Source: Heliocidaris tuberculata
Taxonomy: Eukaryota > Echinodermata > Echinoidea > Camarodonta > Echinometridae
Length of the DNA: 64,000 bases
Direction: 5' to 3'
Assembly: GCA_025618425.1 (NCBI GenBank)
Contig: CM046832.1
Span: 21,629,917-21,693,916 of the forward strand
Below the pieces are notes generated by a model, which made no database searches, was not told where the DNA came from, and saw only the letters and a list, made by a program, of their open reading frames with translations. Below are positions 10,433 through 22,400 of the stretch, one piece after another; the stretch's first letter is position 1; every line of letters begins with the position of its first letter. The translations under genes were made by a program, and so were the position numbers.

Positions 10433-13400
10433 GAATCAGAAATGGTAAGGTAGAAAAAAATTTGCATTAGTATGATTGATTATCATGAAATAAAGAAGGA
10501 ATTTTCTTGGCCTATGCAACAATGTATTTATAAGTAACACTAAATACTAATTCCTCTTGTTCTATTTATGTGGGGTTTTTTTTCCTCTAAGATTTTGTTT
10601 TATGATGTACTTGTACATGTACAATATGCCAATTAGTACTGTTGCTTGATCAGTGCTTGATCAATGCTAATGACTAACTTACATAAGTTGCAAAGATTGT
10701 TTTTACCCTTCTCCCTTCAAATCCTGAATCTGGAATATGTGAACAATTTGCGCAAATTACAGGCCTACACTTTTGCATTTCCAATTTTCTACAAACATGT
10801 ACATGTATATGTCTTTGTATCAAGGCTGAATGGGCTACTACATTGTAGGTAGCAGGTACATGGACGAAAAAATGGTATTTGCCCACTGATCCTAGCTAAC
10901 CTCTACCAAGACAATATCGAGGACAAATTCTCAATTTAAGTGTCTCTATGTATCAAAATTATCCATTCATACTCCTCTCTAGAAAAGCTTTTAATGTAAG
11001 TACTAAGCCCAGATACACTATTTATACATGGACGCACACAAGTCTGTTTGCCATTATCACAGCATAGTAAATGATGATACCACGATATATTGAGCCCCAT
11101 AGGATGAAGAGGTTACAATATGTGCAAAACAAATTCAATAACTTGCAATTAATGGGGAAAATAAGCCATTCCTACAGGAGAGAAGCCTCAGTTAGATGTT
11201 TTCCCTGGAGGTGAACAAATAATAGGCTACAAGGCTTTAATTGCAATCTATCCAGGTGGAATATTTGGGGGAAAAGAAGGAAACCTTGGAAGGACTGTGT
11301 GCCTCACAAAGAAAGACTTGATCCACAGCTTCATTCTAAGTAGCGTTGCAGTGTCTGCATACAAGCCTAAAATATAGGCCTACATACATGTACACATGCA
11401 GGGCTTGCCCTTAACTTTTTTTTTAAGGTGGCCAGCAGGGCCACTTGAGCATGAAATCCAGGTGGCCAAATGGATTCTCAGGTGGCCCGGATATTTATTT
11501 GTATCCTACACTAGCATGCGTTAAGGCAAATAAAATTACTTGACTACGTGTAATTTCAATGACGTACATTATTCATACATGTACTTCTCTCATAATCAAT
11601 GCATATTTACGTATGTACTTTTTAGTAATGGCATGTGTAGCCATCTGTGACTCTTTATTTGGATCGCCAAATAACTCACTCGATGTTTCAACTCACTACC
11701 CACGTCAAATTTTTTCTGTCTTTTCCGTCAATGCAATGAAAGTTAAAATATTAGCACTCTTTCTTCCCCATTTATAATCGACTCTCGTCTTGTAAAGTCA
11801 ATCTTTTACCTCTGTTTCGTTAGCGGTTCATTTCTCTTGAAGACGACCCGCCGAAATTATTTTTATCATCAGGTAATTAATTAATTCCTCAAGTAAATCG
11901 ATTCACCTCTGCTTCGTTAACGGTTCATTTTTCTTGAAGCCGACCCGCCGAATTTATTTTCATTGTATAGGTAAAAAATTAAATCCTCAAGTAAATCGTT
12001 TCACCTCTGTTTCCTGGAGTTACTGGACCTCCTGCCAATGTGTGTTCTGTTTTCTGAATTCCAAATGTTGGCAAATATGAATACAGACCCGACTACCTGC
12101 CCCGTAGATTAATACTTTGGGGCATATTTAATTAACATAATTAGAAAGAGACCAAAAAAATGGAGTTTCTAAGATAAAATATAAATTTAAAAAAAGCATT
12201 CCATTGCACTGGATATTTCTGTACTGTACACCTGCTAAAAACATCATGGGCTACCTGCCCTGTATCAACATTCCCTGTAGAATAGATGAATAAGTTAGTT
12301 ATTGCATCAAGCAAGAGATGAAAGAAATAAAAATAAAAAATGAGGAAAAAAGTTTCCAAACATATTAAAGAGCTTCCCATTGCTCCAGAGGATGCCAGTC
12401 ATAACTGTTTCAGTGTAACTGTCCTTCATTCACTATCAGTGTCACTGTGACTGTCATCTGGAATCTCATAAATAAAAGGACATTTCTTAAGATCCAAATA
12501 ACATGTCAGTGCTCTCTGTGTGAATAATTCTAAAAGTATTGGAATAATTTAATTTCTTCTCCAGAGTCAAAGATGTCTACTAGATAAGGTAAACTTACAC
12601 TAGTATCTCACATGGAGTAGATCAAAGTCGTATCTCGGACCTTCTACGTAACTCGGCTAAGTAAATACCAGAATATTGCTTTTTATCTAGTCTAACAAGG
12701 ACCTCCCGCATCATTGTTTCAGAAAAAAGGACATCACGATAAACATAACTTTTTTTTTTTTACTTGGCTTATCGGCGAGCGTATAGTAGAACCTGTCGGA
12801 GTGAAAGTCTGGGACTTGTCAACAATAGTCTGTTTCACAGACGCTTTAAAATGTTCTAGATGTTTCTTCTCAGTCTCTGTGGTGTACATATAGTACACTA
12901 TGAATATTTTTTCTCCATTTGCCGTTAACGTTTAGTAATCTATGATGATATTGATGCATTTTTTTTTTGGAGTCGTAATTGATAGATATAATATAGATTA
13001 TACTCATAGATAGACAGAAGATAGATAAGATGGATAATAGAGAAGACGAAAGAGAGAACTAGAATCATGCGAAGACTGAAAGTGCTAACAGATTCACAAA
13101 TTATAATAATTTCAAATACTATTATTTCTTCCTTTAGCATTTGTATTTTTTTTGTTTTAGGTCATCAGAGTCAAATCAGCTATGCTCATGATTTTAGTCT
13201 TAGTTAAGTTAAACGAAGATGGGAGTCTTGGGACGTTTTTAAACACTAGCAGCGCATTTATGGTTTCGTCTCGTGAAGTTGTTAGCATCGATATAAGCTC
13301 TGCTACCTCCGTAAAAGACTAGGCAGTCAAAAATTCACAACATTCTGCGCGCGCAATAGGCAGTGCTAGTTTGGATTCCAATCATTTACAATATTACAAA

Positions 13401-16400
13401 AACCTGATTATAACACATAACAGATTGATCGCGCACTACCATGAAGTGCTCACCGTACCCGGAGACTCCATCCGGCCATGCGATCGGGAGCAGCTTGGGA
13501 ATGCGTGCTGAAAATGCTTTGTTCTAATTGCCTACTCGACGGATCATAACTACATTCGACTGGAATCTAGACTAATGGTGCTTGAGTGGTCATCGCGATC
13601 GGTGGATATTTAACGGTGCATGCTGCTGCAGCTGCGCTGCTGTGTGATGATTCAGTGTACATACGTACGTATTAGATCTAGTTTCGTATCGTGTAGTTAG
13701 AAATTTCGTATATTTTCTTCTTTTTTTTTTAGTTCACTTTTTTTTCGGTGGCCAGCCGGGCCACCGATTCGAGAGTTTCAGGTGGCCATTGGCACTCGGG
13801 CCACCGTTAAAGTCGAGCCCTGACATGCTCTATCCAATTTCAATCAGAAGATATAAATTTGTCGAAGAATTTAACATGAACTGTACTGAATAAAAGAACA
13901 AAATTCTTGATCTGAAAGGTAAATTATTGTAGATGAGTACTAATAAGCAAAGAAATATTTGTAGTCTGTATGGATGATAAGACATTATCTCATCCAAAAT
14001 GCACAAATGTACAATCAATAATATTGGCCTATATTTGTAATTCTTCCCTATTCCACACAAATGCATAACATCACACCAAACACACTGCTGAATATGAAGG
14101 GCTTCAAAATGTTTAATGAAGTTTTATCTATTTTAATCTAAAATTGTTTGATAGTAAAATTTCTAGGTTTCACAAACATCATTTAAAAAAATGGATTCAA
14201 ATAGAACCTTGAACCTGGGTACACACCTGTTAATACACTTTTAGCATTGTCCATGCATTGATAAACTTTTCAAACATTAATAAAATTGTATTTCTATAGT
14301 GTAAATGCATGTAGGCCTACATTCATAGCCTCCCCCAAATTTTTGATGCTGTGTAAAGCAAAGCAAAGCACATTCTTAACTTTAAATAATCAATTATGTG
14401 AAGAAGAAGGTATTCATATTGTGTTGTCAATTTTTACAGACTACAGGATCATTTGCTGAGCCATGCCTCTGCTTGTCACCTGGCATTGTATGGTAATTTG
14501 TCATAAATGTATGATTCCAATGACATCATTAAATCCTCACATAATTGTTTAGTACATGCAGGTGTGAATGGCTGGAAAGGCTGCATACCTTAACTCACAT
14601 GTAGTTTTGCAACAGAGATTTATTTTCTTTGTTCAAACACCTTTGGAGTGCCAAGAAGTCAAATGGGTCACAAGGTGACAAACTCCATACAAGAGGCAAA
14701 GTTTGACAAATTACTCAAACACTAAAGCACTCATTTACTGATAATGAATCTTAAAGCCAAGAATTTGAAGTGACTGACGGTATTATTTCATACTTTTGGG
14801 TGACCTCATGATATTTGTATCATGTAATGCATGTTAATATTGTCTGTTAAGAGCAAGAAGGGCATTAATTACTATCTTTAAACATCCTTCTGGCTCTCAG
14901 CAGACAATATGATTTCAGCTCTCGGTCTCTATTTTTCCATCTTTGAAAACATTTTACAGTTCAATTAACTCAGTTTTCAATTTGTTTGTTGTTGATATTG
15001 ATGTTCATGTATATGATAAAATTTGTGTCTCTTTGTCATCAACAAGAATTGTAAATAAAGTAACTGAGCCATGAATTGAAAATACCTCTCTTTATCATTT
15101 TTTACAGAGTAAATATGGCACAGTAAATTCTTTAGATAATTTCATATCTATCACAACAATTTCAATGGTTCAGATTCATTGCATGCATACTTAATTTCAA
15201 AATCTATTTTCAACTTATGTCATCTCTGATGTCATATTCATGCCAGGCCTGTTTCTTGAAGCTAACTTAAAAAAAAAAAATTGAATTATCAAGTAAGATC
15301 TGCTAATATAAATGTTTTAGGGAGGATAAAATGTAAGCTTGAGGTAACCAAAAGACAATTAGAATTCAATGTAGAAATCCCAAATATCTGTAACACATTG
15401 CACACTCTTTCAAAGTCCCTTTTAGGCTTTATGTATAGGGCAGCATCAATAGTATCAATATCACGATTCAAACTACTAGACATAAAAGTCATGGTAGATG
15501 CATTGATATAAAGACAGCACAGAAAATGAACTCATTTTTAATGTCTACCCTATGACCTTAGTATCTGTACCCTCTAAGGTCATTTAGAACCGTTTACAAA
15601 AGGCAATAGAGGGGAATGAAACAGACAGTGAATATTGATTGATTGTGGTTTGAAGTCTACAGTGACGTAGGCCTACCTTAATATATATATTTAAAATTTT
15701 AAATCAAACTTGAGGCTCATTTTTCATCTACTATAATATATGCATTGCATTTCTACATCATCCAGACATGTTAGGGGCAATATCCTTCCAATAATAACCA
15801 GGCTAGCTCAAACTTCACAAAGAAATTTTAAAAGCTATGGAACCACCTTATACACTACCTCTCTTCTCGCCCCTAAAATAACGAACAAAACTGGGCAAGT
15901 TGACAAATAGTGGAGCTGCCTACTGAATTTTTTTTTCTTCTTCAAAGGTTCATACTGGTAAGGCATAGGCCTATTTATCGCTGACAAAAAAAAATTTAGT
16001 CAGTGCTCATTGATATTGCTCCAATACGATCTGAACTGTCGAAATAATCCTGAAACCAAATGTGATTATTCACTTGCAGACGGCAGCTTACAAGGGCTTT
16101 ACATAATCATACAGGCATCTTGTACTAGGGTAATCATCTAACTCCAATAGGAGGAATGTAAGCACACAAAGATTGGAGAGTAAAATGAGGTTGGAAACAC
16201 CAGATTCAGGATTACACTCGCTCAGGGTAAACACCACTTAACCTGTAACCATGCCTGTTGCCAGTGAAAACAGTATTTAGGATCTATTTGCTCAGGGGCG
16301 GACATTTACAAAAGAGAAAGACCACTGGCTCTGTTTGGTGATCCTGGATGGGTCTCTACTGTGCTGCTGTAAATGAGAACATGGTTTTGCATGGAATTCA

Positions 16401-19400
16401 GAGATCAAAGCTCAATAGAGGATTTAGCCATGAGGATAGGTGACATATTCAAAAGATGCGCTTAGTAAAGCCCCTTTCACAATTGGTCTGCGACCGTTTG
16501 CGACCATTTGGTCGCACGACAGGCTGCAACAGGCTTCAATCGCCATCGATCTCATCAGGTCGCAGAAAGGCATTCACAAATGCAACAGCGGTCGTAAAAC
16601 AAAAGCGACTAGAAGAGACCGTTGCACGAGTAAGTCGCATTTGCTCGCATATGCTCGTGCGAGTGGTCTTGCGTTCACATGCGAGTGGCTTGACGCCAAT
16701 CACAATAGTCGCACGATCGATTGCATGGTCGTGCGAGTGGATGTGAGACCATGCGATCGCTCGTGCGATTGAATGAGACCGGTGCAAGTGGTCGTGAGAG
16801 TATTCGTGCTAGTGGCATGGGGTATAAAAACCCCTTCGACAATTGACCGGTAGTCAGTTTCAAGTTGGCCTTCTTAATAGTCAAGATGCCAAAGAAGAAA
16901 GTTACAAAGAAGAGAAAGTTGTTAGAGGAGGGCCCTGTTGCAGAAGATCATCTCCATAGTCCCCCTAAATATACCCCCGAGGTATAGTCGCATACAGTCT
17001 CATACAGTCGTGCAACGGTAGTACAACGTTGTAAGATGTGCTGCGATCGGTCGTGCAACAGTCTCATGGTCTTAGCACAATCGCACCCATTCGCAAGACT
17101 GGTCGCTATAGGTCGCTAGCGCACGTGCGAGTGTTGCATGACCTCCAGCCCACCCACTGCGACTATTGAGTCGTGCGAACTCTCGCATCTAATCGTGCAA
17201 CGTTGTGCAACACTCATACGAGAATCGCACGACTGGTCGTACGACCTAATGCGAGTGAATCGATCGCATCTGGTCGTGTCTGGATTTTGAGCATGTTCAA
17301 AGTTCAGATGCGACCAGTCACGACCGCCTCAGGTTCGTGCGACCGCCTGCAACGACTGCGAGTGGTCGCAAGACACCAAGCGATCGGTCGTGCAACACCC
17401 CGAAAAATCTGTTGCAGGCGGTCGCAAACTGGTCGCAGACCAATTGTGAAAGGGGCTTAAGGACAGGATTGGTGACCCAAAATTTGCTCAGGCAACATTA
17501 TATCTAGAATTTATTCTGTCAAAGATATATGGTTATAGCCTCAAGTTGCAACTGCGTGTTAGGTTCGGATTAGATGTAGTGTTCAGACCAGTGATGCCCC
17601 AAGCACTGGCTGTAACACCCCTCTTAAAATGTCACAGCATCATAGAATTTGTTTGGGATTCTGTGCTCCTCTGACTGGACAAAAATAGCCTGATGACATT
17701 ACATAATTATTCTTAATGATGCTTTGTGGCTCACTTAACACTTCATATGATTTATGAAAGTCCTTTCATATGACCAGGGAAATTTCCCTAATTTGGCAAT
17801 CTGAATAGGGGCTACATGACCAGTAGGACTGTACCCCAAGACCTACATGTACATAGCTTGTTGAACACCAGTAGCAGTCTCCAGGGTTGAGCTAACAGAT
17901 TACTAGAAAGAGATGTATGGAGAAGAGAAAGAAAGAAACAAAAGGAAAGGATACGCAAGAGGTTTCTAGCTACCCGCATGTGTGCACACATTGTAGTAAA
18001 CAAGTGAAAACATGGCATTAGGATTAACAATGAAGTGCATTCCTTTTGCTTCACCTGTAGTAGGGGGGGGGGGGAGTATTTTAGCAATACCCTGATTAGT
18101 CTAATTTTCCTAACCAAATTAAGACACATTTACACTGACTGCAATAAGAATTTGTTGTACTTGATTTATATTGTTTATTATGGAGACTGCTTCCAAAAAC
18201 CTGGATGTTCAAAATGCAACCATGAGAGAAATATATAATACCAATGTGATATGATCACATCTGATCCCACCAATGTTATATGATCCCACTCCACATAATT
18301 TTTCCACTAAATAAATGATATCAGTGACATATATTACAAACTTGCACTAAAATCGAGGGCTTGCCTACTACCTTCTTGCTAAAATTAATATCAAGATATC
18401 ATCTAAATGTCCATCTGCCAAAGCACTTTTAATTTGTCAAACAAACATGTGCAATTAAGACTGTATATTGAAGTGAAAGGAGTACTGACATATGAAAAAA
18501 ATGATTGTTTGCTATTATTGTCCATGATTTACTATTCAATACAGTGTTGTGTAATACATGCATGTACCTGCATGAGTACAGTAACTGTATGGCAAGGCTC
18601 CTTAATACATGTATACTAATAGTCATAACACCTATATTTTTTTGCATATCCATATGGAAAGGTGTTGACTGTTGATAACTTATTTTACACAAAGTATCGC
18701 ACATGGTACTACACTAAAACTACTATACACAGATAATGAACAACTATTAGGCATACTGCATGTACATGTATTACTGGTATCAATAGAACTAAATTGCAAA
18801 AAATGTAAACATGCATACTGACATAGGAAAATTCCAGTTCAATACCTATAACAATCCCATCCCCACAAAGTATTTCATTATACAAAAAGCTTTTGCCCAT
18901 AAAAATATGATATATTACAGGAACTATAAATACATGTCTACATTATTTGAAAGCTACTTGTGATTTATTTTTCAGGGTAGTCTGGGATTAGGTAGCAAAT
19001 GACTTGTAAAATCCTGTTTACATACAATTATGACTCTAATAAAAACAATTGATTTAAACACATAAAGCATGTCTTTGTTCTACAATGATGACAACAAAAG
19101 TCAAATTCTAAATTTTACTCTACATTAAGGAGCCCTACATGTAGTGACACATGTGAATTTGAGAGTCTTCAAGGTATTGGTTGAAAGAAAATGAAAATAT
19201 TTTATATACATGTATAGATCTGTGTTCAAGGTTTCATTTTTATCATGGATTTTTATGTAATAGCTTGTGTTCCCATTTTCTGCTATGATTTCATCTAAAT
19301 GTAACTATTGGGTTGATTCCATGTAACTGCTGATCACTTTTTCCTACTGTTGAGTTATTTTTCGGAAATATAAAAAAGTTTGGTATCATCAATAGCTAGA

Positions 19401-22400
19401 AAAAATTAAAATTTCCATTTCACATTCTATTCTAAACCACAATCACAATCATGATCACGCTTTAAAGTGAAATTAATGATGATAAAAGTGTTTGCAAAAG
19501 CACAATGAAAAGTTTTTGAAGCAAACTCTTTTATTACGGTACTGTAAGAATTTGCTACTTTTGTTTACTTTGCTTGCTACATGTACAAGAATGGCAAACG
19601 GAGGCTAAGATTATGTACAAAGTAATTCTCTGCAAATTACATTTTTAGCGAAATATTGAACTCTGTGTGCGATATTTCTGGTTCATTTAGATACACTCTT
19701 AATATTATTTGTGTCATAACCCCTAAAATGTCAAATACAATGTACATGTAATAATTTTAAATGCAAAAGAACCATGATAATAAATACTTGTTCTATAGGA
19801 GCTATTGCCAGGTCTTAAACTGTCGGGATTTACGATGTGTTTACTTCCTCTTAATGGCACATTACTCAGATCAATCCAATTGAAGTGTTGAGTGAGAAGT
19901 CATTAGCTAGCCCATTAAAAGGTCATAAAACTTACAAGGGTCATTTCATTTCAGTGTCTAGTCAGTGACATAAAACCAAGAATTAAGGGATTAGGCCTGT
20001 TATGAACCATATCAAAGATGCTGTAAGGTACCTGATGAACATAGAAACTGTTCTGTAATCATTATCTACTTCACTTACAGAAATACAAGTAAATAATTTA
20101 CCACCAATGCAATATATGCAAATTTGCAACCTACACAATAATTTCAAATTCATATCACAATACAACAAAATAAACATACTGTGATTTGATTAAAATTGCT
20201 AGAAAATATACATGTAAGACCAAGAATTCCTACATGTACATGTAGTTTCTCATCCCCTCCTGCTTCCTTCTTATTTTTTTTTTCTTCAGATTTTTGTTTT
20301 GAAATAAAATAAAGAAGAAACTATAGATATTTAGAAAATGAGGTAACAAAAACAATTGATAAGAGCAATTTCACCTTGTTTTGAGCCTCTGTAGTGCAAA
20401 TACAGATTAAACTATATGATGAAAATTTGTGTTAAAAATGATCCGACCACATTCTATGTACACAGTTATGTATTACATATCATGAAACCCACTCCTCCTC
20501 ACTTACAAAGAAACTGTATGAGAAAATACATTTGTAGTCCTGAATCAATGTTACTTGGTCTTATGAAGTGAATGTTTAACAATAGCCCTCTTCCCAACTT
20601 TTCATCTGACAGCATTGTCCTTCATGCTGACAAATTTTACACAATGACTTAAGGCATTTCTTCTGAATTTCAATTCACAAGAAGAAAACAATTTCTAATG
20701 AATATACGCTAACGCAACTTCAATATTTGCTCATTCATCGTTCTGTAAATGAACATGTATGTGGCACTATAGTGTGGTTTCCTGGTGTATTCCTACCCCT
20801 TTGTTAGACCATGCTGTTGTGGATTTGGTGATTACAGTTATGATTTACTGACAACCACAACAAAGATTATACGTGTTTTAAGTTTAAAAAATCAATAAAT
20901 ATATAACTCAGCATTATCTTCCCTATGTGGGAGGGAGTCCCCCATCCACTGAAAAAAGGGAGATCTCAAACATGATTTCTATATATATCAAAAACAATAG
21001 TCAAATATTACCTACTCTAATCTGAGCAACTTTCGATATTATAATGCAGAGGGATAAGGTAAGATATGATGTTGTAGAATTCAGTTAATATACATGAAAC
21101 AGCTGAAAGACAATTTTGAATATTGAAGTTATAATCTTTTCCGCCTTTTTATGTCGCTTAGCGTACAAACAAAATATAATTCCCCTGCTTCCACTTACAC
21201 AGTAGAACCATTTAACCTACCATCCAAGCTTATCCCTAGATTTAATTGTTAAACCTGTATAACTATCTACCTTTTTCCACTGTAAAAGGGCTATGAAAAC
21301 AGTAGAGGAAAAAATAACATACAAAAATATGCAGCATACAGTATTGCAGGTCATTTTCTCTGAATTTGTATTTCTCTAAATACGTGAAATATAATTTGAT
21401 TTTATTCTATTCTTCTTTCTTTATTTTCTGTTGTTCTATCATTTGTGTTTTTCTTCTCTTCTTATAATGTAATTTATGAATGTTCCCACTCTGATATATT
21501 TTCACATCATACATGTACTTTACAAATTAGAGGCTTAGAGCTCAAATCATTTATCTGAACCTAGTGCATGGTACAAACTTAAAGAGACATTCAACTACTT
21601 CAACAACTGAGGCCATGAACAAATATGCCATACAATAGTTTGGATGAAAACTCAAGAACTCAGGAAATACGATGAGACAGCAATGACAACAGAACATCAC
21701 ATATTACTATACTTGAGTTGTCATACATACTTCAACTGATTGATTTTGAAAGGGTGTACTCATGTCAAGGTCGGTTGATCTATGTTTCTAGTTCAAGGTA
21801 CATGTAATCGCTTCATTGCGCCCAAATCCAAAATCAGAGCTACCGTTGAGGGTATCAAGTTTCACTTCATAGGGAATTCTTCATCCATATCCCTCTAAGT
21901 TTAGAAAGAAGTCCAGTCACAAATTAATTTTCAACACAATGTGAAAAATATTTGAGCTTGGTAATCACTAGTTTGGGGGTAAAAAGCGTAACTGAAGACA
22001 GTAAAGAGGAGTAGGAAGTTCATATGACAGTGGAAAAACAACCAATATTAAAAGACATTAATGAAAAGTTTCTCAATCTACCATCAATATTTTTTTAATA
22101 GAGCCTTCTGACTGCTCCTTTTTGAATAGGCTAACATACATGTATGAAGATGGATATAGTGAACAGTCCTCTTGCTCAACATACATAGTCTTATTTCTTT
22201 TTCTCATTAATGGTCACAAACTACATGTATGAAAATAACATTCACTGTGAGCTGGATTTCCAATTTACCGTATTGAAAATCTAACAGCATGAATTGAATT
22301 CCAAGTTTGAAGATGTAGAATCATATGAATTCATTCTCTTGTATCAGGTCCCATTAATTGCACTCTCGGGTCTCTAATACATACATGTATTTGAAAATGT

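Larger units (their letters stand above)
16469..17457. mobile_element. GTCG-rich Harbinger-like element with internal promoter
   Basis: Left end AGCCCCTTTCACAATTGGTC and right end GACCAATTGTGAAAGGGGCT are inverted repeats that extend about 38 bp (TGCGACCGTTTGCGACC pairing with GGTCGCAAACTGGTCGCA). TAA flanks both sides (16466-16468 and 17458-17460). The whole 989 bp is filled with the words GTCGCA, TCGTGCGA, TGCGACC in both orientations, far above its surroundings in G+C and CpG. It carries a CCAAT/TATA promoter and a short NLS-bearing ORF, annotated separately. Ends and 3 bp duplication suit PIF/Harbinger; the superfamily is inferred. It lies in intron 5 of the unknown gene. Confidence 0.85.

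Noticed and set aside
10437..11398. Minus-strand open segment near 11250-11365 as an extra exon of the unknown gene
   Set aside because: No donor and acceptor pair in the required phase; the exon chain closes without it.
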